Assembly: GCF_004769555.1 (NCBI RefSeq)
Contig: NZ_RQFY01000004.1
Location: 1,872,001 to 1,936,000 of the forward strand
DNA from: Leptospira koniambonensis
GTDB lineage: Bacteria > Spirochaetota > Leptospiria > Leptospirales > Leptospiraceae
Length of the DNA: 64,000 nt
Reading direction: 5' to 3'
The translations under genes were made by a program, and so were the position numbers. Position 1 is the first letter of the stretch. Each line of letters begins with the position of its first letter. Shown piece after piece: positions 43,674-52,733 of this stretch. The notes under the pieces were generated by a model. It worked only from the letters and a program-made list of their open reading frames with translations, was not told where the DNA came from and ran no database searches.

Positions 43674-44710
43674 TTGAATATTTCCTCCACGACGGCTCCA
43701 TATCTGACGAATGCAGCTCTGACGGTATCTGTGCTATCATCTGAGGGATCAGTTTCTAAATAAAAAATTCCGATTGGTTTTCCCGAAATATATTCAATTT
43801 TACTATAAATGATATTCGGGACCTGATTTGTAGCGCGGATGACTTTTCCAAGCACTGGCTCAGTTGCGATCTCATTCTTCAAAACTACTCTGAGTATCCT
43901 GCCCTCTGTTCTTGCTAAGGTCTCTTCTGGAATAGAATTTGTGAATGCATGTCCTGTAAGCTTTTTAGTAATTTCCTGAGAAGGATCTGCGAATAGGGAA
44001 TATACAGTGCCTGTTTCGATCAATTTACCTTTTTCTAATACTGCTACTGAATTACAGATCTCTCTGACTACATTCATTTCATGGGTAACAATAAGTATTG
44101 TGATTGAGAACTTTTTATGAATGTCTTTGAGTAACCCTAAAATGGAACGAGTGGTTTCTGGATCCAGCGCCGAGGTTGGTTCATCGCATAATAGTAGAGT
44201 AGGGTGATTTGCAATTGCTCTTGCAATCCCCACTCTTTGTTTTTGTCCGCCGCTGAGTTGATTTGGATAAGAATCTATTTTATCTACGAGTCCGATCAAG
44301 GATAGAAGTTCAATCACTCTGGAACGGATCTTTTCTTTTTTCCAATCGGCCGCTTTTAAAGGAAGAGCGATATTATCAAAAACTGTTTTATTTAGAACCA
44401 GATGGGATTGTTGGAATACCATCCCCACCTTGGATCTATGATGTCTTAGGTCTTCTCCCTTTAAATGAGAGATGTCAGTAGATTCGAAAAATACCTGTCC
44501 TGAATCAGGGGTTTCCAGTAAATTTGCGAATCTAAGTAAGGTACTTTTTCCAGCTCCGGTTGTTCCTATGATCCCGAAAATTTCTCCCTTATCTATTTTT
44601 AAGGAGATACCCTCAATAGAAGGGTGTATAGATTTCGGGAACGTTTTAAAAACGTTCCGAAATTCTAATATAGTTTGTGAGTTTTCTTTTACTTCCGTTT
44701 CCCGAACCAT
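43670..44710 (-). CDS. metN: Methionine ABC importer ATPase MetN
   Basis: 346 aa. Walker A GTTGAGKSTLL, signature LSGGQKQR, Walker B LLLCDEPTSALD and H-loop VTHEMNVVREI are complete. The C-terminal ~95 residues fit the NIL domain that binds methionine and inhibits transport when cellular methionine is high. The start lies 22 bp inside metQ. The family and the metQNI order support the assignment. Confidence 0.95.
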   Translation of the reverse strand: MVRETEVKENSQTILEFRNVFKTFPKSIHPSIEGISLKIDKGEIFGIIGTTGAGKSTLLRFANLLETPDSGQVFFESTDISHLKGEDLRHHRSKVGMVFQQSHLVLNKTVFDNIALPLKAADWKKEKIRSRVIELLSLIGLVDKIDSYPNQLSGGQKQRVGIARAIANHPTLLLCDEPTSALDPETTRSILGLLKDIHKKFSITILIVTHEMNVVREICNSVAVLEKGKLIETGTVYSLFADPSQEITKKLTGHAFTNSIPEETLARTEGRILRVVLKNEIATEPVLGKVIRATNQVPNIIYSKIEYISGKPIGIFYLETDPSDDSTDTVRAAFVRYGAVVEEIFK

Positions 44711-45516
44711 TCCGGCTTTTGGAATCCTTTAAAGTCTTGGTCTACAATTTTTTCGAAGTTTTCAGACTTCACTGCCTCGACTATGTCCTTGGCAAATACG
44801 CTGTCTTTTTCTTCTTCTCGAACTACGATTATGTTTTTATGTTCTTCTGCCAATTTTTCCAAGATCACTGCTTTTGTCAGATCCAAACCGGAAGCGAGTG
44901 CGAAATTTCCATTGATCGCAGAAAAGTCTGTGCTTTCCAAAGATCTAGGAAGTTGAGCCGCTTCTAATGGCAAAAATTGGATCTGCTTTTTATTTTCAGT
45001 GATATCGCTTAAGGAGGCTTTAGTTGGAAGTGCATCCGGGTTTACTTTGATAAAACCTAATTCTTGGAAAAGTTTTAAAGCTCTTAACAAGTTTGTCGGA
45101 TCATTTGGAAGTGCGATCGACGCCTTCTCCTTTATATCCTTAGGGTTCTTAGTTTTTCCTGCAAACACAGACATAGGAGCAGTAGGAATATTGATAATAG
45201 CGCTTAACTTTAGATTTTTATCCGCAGTAAACTTTTTAAGATAAGGAAGATGTTGGAACAAATTTGCATCTATATCACCGGAAGCTAATGCAAGATTTGG
45301 TTGGATATAATCGCTGAACTGAACGATCTCAATTTTGTATCCCTTCTTCTCTAGATCAGGAAACACACCTTTTTTTAAAAGATCCCCATATGGTCCTGGG
45401 CAAATTCCGATCTTCAGAATTTTTCTATCTCCCGGAAGATTGGGAGCTTCTTTCTTTCCACAGCTTATAAAGAAAGGAAGAAGGGCCAATAATATGATAA
45501 CTAATTTTCGATTCAT
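44689..45516 (-). CDS. metQ: Methionine-binding lipoprotein MetQ
   Basis: 275 aa. AAGGTG lies about 7 bases before the start. The signal ends FFISCGKK, a lipobox. The NlpA/MetQ fold is seen in IGICPGPYGDLLK, FSDYIQPNLALASGDIDANLFQHLPYL and IALPNDPTNLLRALKLFQELGFI. Family knowledge: it delivers methionine to MetNI. First gene of the operon; a dyad symmetry about 75 bp upstream (45590-45618) may regulate it. No S-box riboswitch was seen. Confidence 0.95.
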   Translation of the reverse strand: MNRKLVIILLALLPFFISCGKKEAPNLPGDRKILKIGICPGPYGDLLKKGVFPDLEKKGYKIEIVQFSDYIQPNLALASGDIDANLFQHLPYLKKFTADKNLKLSAIINIPTAPMSVFAGKTKNPKDIKEKASIALPNDPTNLLRALKLFQELGFIKVNPDALPTKASLSDITENKKQIQFLPLEAAQLPRSLESTDFSAINGNFALASGLDLTKAVILEKLAEEHKNIIVVREEEKDSVFAKDIVEAVKSENFEKIVDQDFKGFQKPEWFGKRK

Positions 45517-45589
45517 TGATTCACCTTGCCTAGGAATTATCTAGTCCAAGGATTTTCAGATTGGGTCTTCTTGGATACTAGAAAAATCT

Positions 45590-45618
45590 GTTATATTGAA
45601 TAAAATGTTTAATATAAC
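45590..45618. promoter_or_regulatory. Dyad symmetry upstream of metQNI
   Basis: GTTATATT (45590-45597) is mirrored by AATATAAC (45611-45618) with a 13-nt centre, and the centre is also partly symmetric. It sits in the 174-bp gap upstream of metQ and could be an operator; no known methionine regulator site is matched. A GTAGGAACTCC repeat copy lies at 45680-45690. Confidence 0.45.
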
Positions 45619-45690
45619 TCGAGTCCCGGAATATACGTTCCACGCGAAAATTCGGAGGCGGATAGCCTTATTCGGAGTGGTAGGAACTCC

Positions 45691-46566
45691 TTACTGCAAG
45701 GATTCCGCGTATTCTTTCAGTTTAGATAAGAATCGATCTGCTTCCGGATAAGCAAGATGGAGTGCATCGCTATCTTCGTAGATATCTTTATTATCTATAA
45801 ACCAAAGATATTGAGAAGGAGGAAAATTTTTCTGAACAGTTTCTCTGGTCCTGGTTTCTTTAGCTGAGACAAGGATTTCAGGATGCATTGGCATTTCGAA
45901 AAAAATAGGGCGAATACCTTTGGCTTCCAATTCTTTCAGAACAGAAGAAAGGTATATCATTCTATCATTTAACTTTTTCTGCTCTACCGCGGCGCCATAC
46001 CAACGTTTTACTTCTTGTAGATGTTCTTGTTTTAATCTTTTAGAAATTTCAAGAGCTTCTTGTTCTGCTTTTGGTTCTGGTTTTGCTTCTGAAGCAAAAA
46101 AACGATCCGTAAATTGGATCACGAATCCCACTGCATAATTCAAGGGTTGTTTTTCAGATCTAAGAACAGGGAAATTCCTTCGGGTAAAAATAAAAAACGG
46201 CTCGGTATTTTCTTGGGAGAATTTTATATTTTCTTTCACGGAAAGTTGATTAACTTCTATCAAAACAAATTTGGGAGAAGTATCCGAATTTTTTAATATA
46301 GATAATCCTGTGAGTGCACCTTCTCCCACTAAGGAAAGATTGAACCAGTCTGAATTGGACTTTGGTAACATTCTGTCCGACATGGAAGATCCAACGATCA
46401 CATATTTGGAATCTTTTCCTTCTGTTAAAAAACTTTCTACCCTAACTCTATTATGCTGCCACCAACTCTGCTTTGGTATTTTCTGAGGAGAAAGAAAATA
46501 TACAAAAGCAGAATATAGTCCTAAAAAGATCAGAAAGAAGGTAATGAGTCGGATAAAAAATTTCAT
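45691..46566 (-). CDS. SGNH-like membrane-anchored protein, partner of the MBOAT acyltransferase
   Basis: 291 aa. One N-terminal membrane segment (about 5-25), then an SGNH/GDSL-like start VIVGSSMSDRM with the nucleophile Ser in GSS-x-S, and a late DSDALHLAYP with Asp/His. Family knowledge: proteins of this shape (AlgX/AlgJ/DltD-like, DUF1574 in spirochetes) work with MBOAT enzymes to transfer acyl groups to envelope polymers. Separated from the MBOAT gene by 2 bp, so one operon. The substrate polymer is unknown. Confidence 0.75.
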   Translation of the reverse strand: MKFFIRLITFFLIFLGLYSAFVYFLSPQKIPKQSWWQHNRVRVESFLTEGKDSKYVIVGSSMSDRMLPKSNSDWFNLSLVGEGALTGLSILKNSDTSPKFVLIEVNQLSVKENIKFSQENTEPFFIFTRRNFPVLRSEKQPLNYAVGFVIQFTDRFFASEAKPEPKAEQEALEISKRLKQEHLQEVKRWYGAAVEQKKLNDRMIYLSSVLKELEAKGIRPIFFEMPMHPEILVSAKETRTRETVQKNFPPSQYLWFIDNKDIYEDSDALHLAYPEADRFLSKLKEYAESLQ

Positions 46567-46568
46567 AA

Positions 46569-47978
46569 TTAAAACTGAAAATAAATAAATGCGGCAGAAG
46601 GCCCCTTGTTCAGAACGATCATAAATAGAAGGAATGCATAACCTATATTAGAGACCTTCTCCATTGTTTCTTCCGGATATTTCTCTTTATACCATCCATA
46701 AAAATGATAGAAGAACACAGGGATGGAAAAGAATATTAAGAATGTACAAAGTTCCCAGTCAGTTCCAAGGCTCAAATTTGTACCTAATAATTTTAGATAC
46801 TTAATAGCAGTTTCGAAATCGGGTAAACGGAATAATAACCATAAAAGCGAAACGCATAAGAATACAAAACCTGCCTTTATAAAAGAGAAAAAACGATTTT
46901 CAGGAAGTTTATACGGAAAATTTTGATCTAAAAATCTTTCTACTAGTAATAATAATCCATGGCCGATTCCCCAGACCATATATCTCCATTCTGCTCCATG
47001 CCAAAGCCCACCTAATGCCATGACTAAGAATAGATTTATATAAGTCCTGAAGTTTCCTTTTCTATTTCCGCCTAGAGGAATGTACAAATAATCTCTGAGC
47101 CAGGTAGAAAGAGAGATATGCCATCTTCTCCAGAATTCTGAAAAGTTAGAAGATATATAAGGAAAATTGAAATTGGTTGGAAGTCTATAACCGAATAAGA
47201 ATGCAGTTCCAATCGCAATCAAAGAGTATCCGGCAAAATCTGCAAAGATCTGAGCAGAATAACCAAAAATCAAAAATATTAAAGTGAGAGTGGAATGATG
47301 TGCATTATAAGGAAAATCGATAACGAATGTAAGATCATTCAGATTATCCGCGATTACTGTTTTTAAAAAATATCCAAGTATTAGGATCTTGGCGGCTTGG
47401 ATCCAAGGAATGTCCTTGAAATCTTTCGTTTTTATCTGAGGAAAAAATTCTTTTGCCTTAACGATAGGCCCAGCTACCAACTGAGGAAAAAAATTAATAT
47501 AGAGAGAAGATTGAAGGATCAGTTTAGGGTAGGGGACCTTCTCCTTGAAAATTTCAGGACCTATCCTGTAAAAATCCACCACCATGCTGATCCCATGAAA
47601 GGTATAAAAAGAAATACCGATTGGAAGAGGGATTAGAAAAATCCAATGTAGGTCTGAAGTACCAGAACTTCCCAGGAAAGTTTTAGCGAATAGCCCGCTA
47701 TATTTAAAGAAAAATAATACACTTAAGTTTAGAACAACACCTAATGCTAAGACTGATTTTTTAGATTTGAAATCAGGGGTTTGGATGAGGTAAACGATAC
47801 TCGCGTTCCAAAAGATAGAGAACAAAAGTAAGATAAGTAACCAAGGATCAGTATAAGCGTAAAAATAAAAACTCGCTCCGACTACTGTCAGAAGTTGGAA
47901 TCTTTTTAGAAAAGGTAGATAATAAAGAGTAAATGTGATCAGTAAGAATAGGAAAAATCCAAAACTATTAAAATTCAT
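46569..47978 (-). CDS. MBOAT-family O-acyltransferase (AlgI/DltB-like)
   Basis: 469 aa with about ten membrane segments. The MBOAT signature is clear: FAGYSLIAIGTAFLFGYRLPTNFNFPY, SEFWRRWHISLSTWLRDYLYIPLGGN and ALGGLWHGAEWRY with the conserved His. Family knowledge: moves acyl groups across the membrane for O-acylation of exported polymers. The next gene downstream is an SGNH-like protein, which completes the usual two-component acylation module. Confidence 0.95.
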   Translation of the reverse strand: MNFNSFGFFLFLLITFTLYYLPFLKRFQLLTVVGASFYFYAYTDPWLLILLLFSIFWNASIVYLIQTPDFKSKKSVLALGVVLNLSVLFFFKYSGLFAKTFLGSSGTSDLHWIFLIPLPIGISFYTFHGISMVVDFYRIGPEIFKEKVPYPKLILQSSLYINFFPQLVAGPIVKAKEFFPQIKTKDFKDIPWIQAAKILILGYFLKTVIADNLNDLTFVIDFPYNAHHSTLTLIFLIFGYSAQIFADFAGYSLIAIGTAFLFGYRLPTNFNFPYISSNFSEFWRRWHISLSTWLRDYLYIPLGGNRKGNFRTYINLFLVMALGGLWHGAEWRYMVWGIGHGLLLLVERFLDQNFPYKLPENRFFSFIKAGFVFLCVSLLWLLFRLPDFETAIKYLKLLGTNLSLGTDWELCTFLIFFSIPVFFYHFYGWYKEKYPEETMEKVSNIGYAFLLFMIVLNKGPSAAFIYFQF

Positions 47979-48036
47979 GGGAAAGAAAATCTGACTGGTT
48001 CAAATTCTTTCCTGGGACCCTTAGGTCAAGAACCTA

Positions 48037-49251
48037 TTATACTTCTCTGGCCTCCTTCACCAAAAACATTTCGATCTCTCCCTTATTCTTAGCTTTTATC
48101 AATCCTCTAGACTCGCAGATAAAATCTTCTCTCACAAAATGGAAGGTATCTAAGGAGATATTCACTTCTCCCGCAACGCCGGAGCTTTCCATACGGCTAG
48201 CAGTGTTAACCGTATCACCCCAGATATCATAGGCAAATTTTTCAGTTCCGATCACTCCCGCCACCACGCTTCCAGTGTGGATTCCTAAACGTAGTTCCCA
48301 GGTAGGAAGTCCTAAACTTTGTCTTTCTTCCTTTTGTTTTTTCATGAATTGTTGGAATTCCAACCCACAGAAGACTGCATCTCTTGCATGAGTATTATTT
48401 GGTGTAGGAAGTCCAGCAACGGCCATATAGGCGTCTCCGATCGTTTTGATCTTTTCCAAACCATATTTTTTGGCGATCTTATCAAATTCAGCAAAGAAAA
48501 AATGTAGTTCCTTCACTAGTTCTTCTGGAGTCATTTTTTCTGCGATTTGAGTGAAACCTGCCATATCAGTGAATAATACTGTAACACTATCATAACGTTT
48601 TGGTTGGACAGTATCATTCATTTTCAATTCATCTGCGATAGATTCGGGAAGGATGTTCCTAAGTAGATTGTCTGACTTCTTCCTTTCTATATTCAGGTTT
48701 CTGCTAAGTATAAAGATCAATATCCCGGTAAGGATTTGGACGAAGATATAATTTCCTCCCAGATCCATATATTCTGAATCTCTGTCTTTTTGAGGAACAA
48801 TGAAGTTTGGGTATAAATATTCAAATACATAGAGGAAGCCGGTTACGAATGCATAAAATGCATAGATGAATATGATATTATGATTTTTTAAAAGGATGGT
48901 GGCGATCACCAACGCAGGAATGAAATAATAATGATTTCCTCCGTTAGAACCTCCATGTAAAAACCAAAGAGAAGATAAATAGGTAAGAATTGTTAGATTT
49001 AAAGGCCAGAAAAGAACATAATAGATATTCTTAAATCTGGAAAAATAATACATAATGAGCAGGATCAGGCCTGAGACCAAATTTAGAAAAATGACTCTGT
49101 GAGAGTATTCGGTTGTCTCTTCGAATATGGAGCCGAGAATATTTAAACTTCCATTCACTAAGGAAATCGCATTAAATAATCTATGCTCAAGAGAGTTCTT
49201 TTTAGGATCTCCAAAGATCAGATAAATGAGCTGTATAAGTTTCTGTTTCAT
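48037..49251 (-). CDS. Membrane class III adenylate/guanylate cyclase
   Basis: 404 aa. Six membrane segments in residues about 25-190 precede a class III catalytic domain (about 210-395). Metal-binding FTDMAGF and IGDAYM, the Lys of KIKTIGDAYM, and Asp in YDIWGDTVNTASRM fit an adenylate rather than guanylate cyclase. Family knowledge: Leptospira have many such membrane cyclases. It overlaps the upstream ATP-grasp gene by 4 bp, so it is coupled to it. Confidence 0.9.
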   Translation of the reverse strand: MKQKLIQLIYLIFGDPKKNSLEHRLFNAISLVNGSLNILGSIFEETTEYSHRVIFLNLVSGLILLIMYYFSRFKNIYYVLFWPLNLTILTYLSSLWFLHGGSNGGNHYYFIPALVIATILLKNHNIIFIYAFYAFVTGFLYVFEYLYPNFIVPQKDRDSEYMDLGGNYIFVQILTGILIFILSRNLNIERKKSDNLLRNILPESIADELKMNDTVQPKRYDSVTVLFTDMAGFTQIAEKMTPEELVKELHFFFAEFDKIAKKYGLEKIKTIGDAYMAVAGLPTPNNTHARDAVFCGLEFQQFMKKQKEERQSLGLPTWELRLGIHTGSVVAGVIGTEKFAYDIWGDTVNTASRMESSGVAGEVNISLDTFHFVREDFICESRGLIKAKNKGEIEMFLVKEAREV

Positions 49252-50342
49252 ATTGAAAGATCGGAGACGATTCTGGTCCCGAAGTAAAAATCTTTCAATG
49301 CTTTTATAATAGAAAAAAGGCCAGCTCCCTTAGATTTTGATTGTCTGGAAATTTGGAATAGTATCTTCCATTGGGAGAATAGTATGGAATATCTTTCTTT
49401 TAGAGAAAATCTTGGGTCGTATATATTCGTAGATTCTGAAGTAACTCCGTTCAATTCTACTATATGTAGATCTTTTCCTTCTAAAAAATCTTTGAGGGAT
49501 GAAAATCGTATATCGTATCTTCCGAAATAAAAACCTTTAAAAGAAGAAGAGATTTCATGGATCTTATTTTCTAATTCAGAAGTGATCCATTCCGAGCCGT
49601 CTAAAAATAAGGTTCCCTGACAGTGGTTTCCTGCTTCTGAAAGACAGATAGTTTCTCCTAATATAGGGACCTTCTCCCAAGATTCTGAAAATCTTTTTTG
49701 AAATGTTTCTTTCTGTATTCTAAATCTGGGATGGTTTTCCACTAATTGGGAAAGAGTAGAGATCCCATTGCCGGTTAGCTTCGGAAATACTTTTCTGGTA
49801 ATCGAAAATATTTTACCTTTGGTTTCGTTTGGATATCTATAATAAAAAACTCCAACTTCAAATGGTCCCGGATGGAATTCTTGGATGAGCAGATCCACAT
49901 TCGATTCAAGTAAACATTCTTCCAAATGTTTTGGGGTTAAGATCTTTCTAACACCTTGGCCTCTTTGTCCTGAATCTGGTTTAAGTATAATAGGAAATTT
50001 TAATCCGAGAGAATTCATTTTTTCTAAAATAGAATTTGTATTTTTGGAACCTTTGGGAACTAAAAAGAATTTTAATACATGTTTAGGATCTATACTTTGT
50101 AAAATTTGAAATTTAGATTCTCCTACAAGTCCTCCCAATGGAATACCAGGATTTGCGGACGCGATTCTTCCAAATCCTAAAGAAGAAATAGATCCTGATC
50201 GAATAGAGCGAAAAGATTCGAATGCAATATAAGGGACCAGAGGAAGATACAATTTCCAAGTGGGCCAGAACTCCATTGGATCTGACTTTCTTAGGAGATC
50301 CTGCTCTGTTTGGGTTTCTAACATTAGATGACTGGATCCCAA
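49248..50342 (-). CDS. ATP-grasp-fold ligase-like protein of unknown substrate
   Basis: 364 aa. ATP-grasp motifs are present: ILKPDSGQRGQGVRKI, LLIQEFHPGPFEVGVFYYRYP and the metal-binding end IVELNGVTSESTNIYDP. Similar proteins are annotated in Leptospira as D-alanine-D-alanine ligase-like, but the substrate is unknown. It lies in an operon with a DinB-like protein (19-bp overlap) and a cyclase (4-bp overlap). Confidence 0.75.
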   Translation of the reverse strand: MGSSHLMLETQTEQDLLRKSDPMEFWPTWKLYLPLVPYIAFESFRSIRSGSISSLGFGRIASANPGIPLGGLVGESKFQILQSIDPKHVLKFFLVPKGSKNTNSILEKMNSLGLKFPIILKPDSGQRGQGVRKILTPKHLEECLLESNVDLLIQEFHPGPFEVGVFYYRYPNETKGKIFSITRKVFPKLTGNGISTLSQLVENHPRFRIQKETFQKRFSESWEKVPILGETICLSEAGNHCQGTLFLDGSEWITSELENKIHEISSSFKGFYFGRYDIRFSSLKDFLEGKDLHIVELNGVTSESTNIYDPRFSLKERYSILFSQWKILFQISRQSKSKGAGLFSIIKALKDFYFGTRIVSDLSI

Positions 50343-50869
50343 GAGAGAATTAGCTTGTTTGCATTATATTGTAATGTAGAAATCGCAAATCCAAAACTTT
50401 CTGGAATATCTTCGAATCCAAGATCGTGTTCGAGAGCCACTCGGATGATTGCCTCATGATGGATTGTATGTTCTTGCACATAAAGTAATTCTCTTTCCCA
50501 AGAAGAACTTACCACATTCTCTAGTCCTGAAGAAGTATGAACTAGATAAGATACTTTAACTTCTCCTTCCCAATTCCTTAGTTCGAATTCTTTTATTAAT
50601 TCAAGAAGGCGATCTGCCGCTGCATTGGGAGAATTTTCATAGAGAGGATTTCTTTCTCTTTGGTCATAAGAAACAAGTCCAGTATCATAGCCGTTCAATA
50701 AAGCTTCCGCAAATTCTAAACAATGACGGACTTGTTTACCTATACTTGCTCCGGACAATAGATGTAAAGGGCGGGTATAATTTCTTTCCGAAATCCTATA
50801 TAGTAAGTCTGCAAATCTCGAAAAGAGGATCTCGAGGGAATCGGTTAAATCTAATTTTGTCTGCCTCAT
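50324..50869 (-). CDS. DinB-family protein (four-helix metal-binding fold)
   Basis: 181 aa. Three His sites match the DinB metal triad: VRHCLEF near residue 48 and QEHTIHHEAII near 132-136. Family knowledge: DinB-like proteins include thiol-dependent transferases (bacillithiol, mycothiol); the role here is unknown. First gene of a three-gene operon with the ATP-grasp and cyclase genes. Confidence 0.82.
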   Translation of the reverse strand: MRQTKLDLTDSLEILFSRFADLLYRISERNYTRPLHLLSGASIGKQVRHCLEFAEALLNGYDTGLVSYDQRERNPLYENSPNAAADRLLELIKEFELRNWEGEVKVSYLVHTSSGLENVVSSSWERELLYVQEHTIHHEAIIRVALEHDLGFEDIPESFGFAISTLQYNANKLILSWDPVI

Positions 50870-50914
50870 CGAGGGAAACTTCGATAATTAGGAGTTTAGG
50901 TTACAGAGTAGGAT

Positions 50915-50940
50915 AAAAAAACGCCTGCATAAGCAGGCGC
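50915..50940 (-). terminator. Rho-independent terminator of the pst operon
   Basis: On the minus strand, CGCCTGC / GCAGGCG (7 bp, TTAT loop) is followed by seven T residues. It lies 26 bp after the pstB stop, as expected for the end of the pst operon. Confidence 0.9.
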
Positions 50941-50965
50941 TCTGAAAGGAATATTCGGTTTGCGA

Positions 50966-51730
50966 TCAGCCGAATTTTCCAGAAATATAATCTTCCGTTT
51001 CCTTTTTAGAAGGATCGTGGAACATTTTCTTAGTATTATCGAATTCCACCAAACGACCCATATAGAAGAAGCCGGTATAATCGCTCACCCTCGCAGCTTG
51101 TTGCATATTATGTGTTACGATCACGATTGTATAAGAATCCTTAAATTCAGAGATGAACTCTTCTACCTTTTTAGTAGAGATCGGATCTAATGCAGAACAA
51201 GGCTCATCCATTAAGATCACTTCAGGATTCATTGCGATCGCTCTTGCAATACATAACCTTTGCTGTTGTCCACCGGAAAGTCCAAGAGCGCTATCATTCA
51301 ATCTATCCTTTACTTCTTTCCAAAGCGCGGACTTTCTCAAACTTTCCTCAACGATATGATCCATCTCATCTTTAGAGACCTTACCGTTCAGTTTTAATCC
51401 GTAGGCGATATTCTCATAAATAGATTTAGGAAAAGGGAAGGATTTTTGGAAAACCATTCCGACTCTTTTTCTAAGTTCCACAACGTTCATCAGAGGATCA
51501 TAAATATTGATGCCGTCTATTTCCAGTTTACCATTTACTTTAGAGCTATCGATCACATCATTCATACGATTGATAGATCTTAAAAAAGTAGATTTACCAC
51601 AACCAGAAGGTCCAATGAACGCTGTGACCTTCTTCGCATGGATCTCTAAAGAAATATCATGCAATGCTTGGTTCTCACCGTAGAAAAAATTGAAATGGCG
51701 GGATTTTATTTTTACTTTTGTATCTTTCAT
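50966..51730 (-). CDS. pstB: Phosphate ABC importer ATPase PstB
   Basis: 254 aa, the normal length. Walker [14 protein letters not shown], signature [16 protein letters not shown], Walker [16 protein letters not shown] and H-loop [13 protein letters not shown] are complete. [13 protein letters not shown] is the typical PstB end. Reaction: ATP-driven uptake of phosphate with PstSCA. Last gene of pstSCAB, followed by a terminator. Confidence 0.97.
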   Translation of the reverse strand: MKDTKVKIKSRHFNFFYGENQALHDISLEIHAKKVTAFIGPSGCGKSTFLRSINRMNDVIDSSKVNGKLEIDGINIYDPLMNVVELRKRVGMVFQKSFPFPKSIYENIAYGLKLNGKVSKDEMDHIVEESLRKSALWKEVKDRLNDSALGLSGGQQQRLCIARAIAMNPEVILMDEPCSALDPISTKKVEEFISEFKDSYTIVIVTHNMQQAARVSDYTGFFYMGRLVEFDNTKKMFHDPSKKETEDYISGKFG

Positions 51731-51764
51731 CTGCGATTAACTCCTCGCATCTCCAATAAAAACG

Positions 51765-52709
51765 TTATACATGGGCTTTGCCCCTGGATTTCCTGATTCT
51801 GTATCTTAAGAATGTAGCGAAAAAACTCATCCCGAAGGTAAGAGTTAATAATACGACTGTGGTAGCATATTGTTTCGGCATCGCTGCGTCTACATCAGGC
51901 GATTGGGTTGCCAATACGAATAAATGGTAACCTAATTGCATGAACTGATCTGAAAGGTGCGAAGGTAATTCAGGCAAAGAATACACAACTCCCACGAATA
52001 AGATCGGAGCCACTTCTCCTGCTCCTCTTCCAATTGCAAGGATCGCTCCTGTTAAAATTCCAGTTAAAGAATTTGGTAGGATCAATTTCCAAATGGTCTG
52101 CCATTTGGTTGCGCCTAATGCGAGGCTGGATTCTCTCATTTCTCTTGGAATACTTCTCATCGTTTCTTCTACAGAGATAATGACTACAGGCAAGGTAAGG
52201 ATTGCGAGAGTCGCCGCTGCCCAGATTAGAGCTGGTTTTCCCCAAACTGGAGTAGTGTTGTTCGCAACATAATCCATTCCTTTTCCCAGGAATTGGATAA
52301 AAAATCCAACACCGAATAGGCCAAATACGATGGAAGGAACTCCAGCTAAGGTATTGATCGCAAATCTAACAGTCATCGCAAACCTAGAATCTCTTGCGGT
52401 ATATTCAGATAGAAAGATCCCAGTCGCAGTCCCAATTGGAATGCTGAATAAGATCATTATAAAAACTAGATATACTGTTCCATAGATTGCGGGAAATATC
52501 CCGCCTTCTAAGTTATTATTCCTTGGTGCTTCCGTCAGGAATTCCCAGTTAACGCCGGAAATTCCTTTGTAGAAAATATTCCCAAGCATGAGAACAACTG
52601 CAGTTAAGATCAGTCCAGTCGCAAGCATAGGAGCACCGAGGGCTAATATGGAATAAATTTTATCTTGTACGACTCTTCTTCTTTTAAGTCTGACTTTTTT
52701 CCATTTCAA
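51765..52709 (-). CDS. pstA: Phosphate ABC importer permease PstA
   Basis: 314 aa with about six membrane segments. Typical PstA elements are GIFPAIYGTVYLVFIM, IPIGTATGIFLSEYT, LAGVPSIVFGLFG, and the coupling loop REMRESSLALGATKWQTIWKLILP. It lies between pstC (24 bp) and pstB (34 bp) in the expected operon order. Intact. Confidence 0.95.
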   Translation of the reverse strand: MKWKKVRLKRRRVVQDKIYSILALGAPMLATGLILTAVVLMLGNIFYKGISGVNWEFLTEAPRNNNLEGGIFPAIYGTVYLVFIMILFSIPIGTATGIFLSEYTARDSRFAMTVRFAINTLAGVPSIVFGLFGVGFFIQFLGKGMDYVANNTTPVWGKPALIWAAATLAILTLPVVIISVEETMRSIPREMRESSLALGATKWQTIWKLILPNSLTGILTGAILAIGRGAGEVAPILFVGVVYSLPELPSHLSDQFMQLGYHLFVLATQSPDVDAAMPKQYATTVVLLTLTFGMSFFATFLRYRIRKSRGKAHV

Positions 52710-52733
52710 AGAGGTTTACCAAATCTTGTTTGT

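Noticed and set aside
45517..45690. SAM (S-box) riboswitch upstream of metQ
   Set aside because: The conserved S-box core was not found; only a short dyad is present.
48351..48364. Perfect palindrome GTTGGAATTCCAAC matching the dispersed repeat
   Set aside because: It lies inside the cyclase coding region in a conserved segment and is likely chance.
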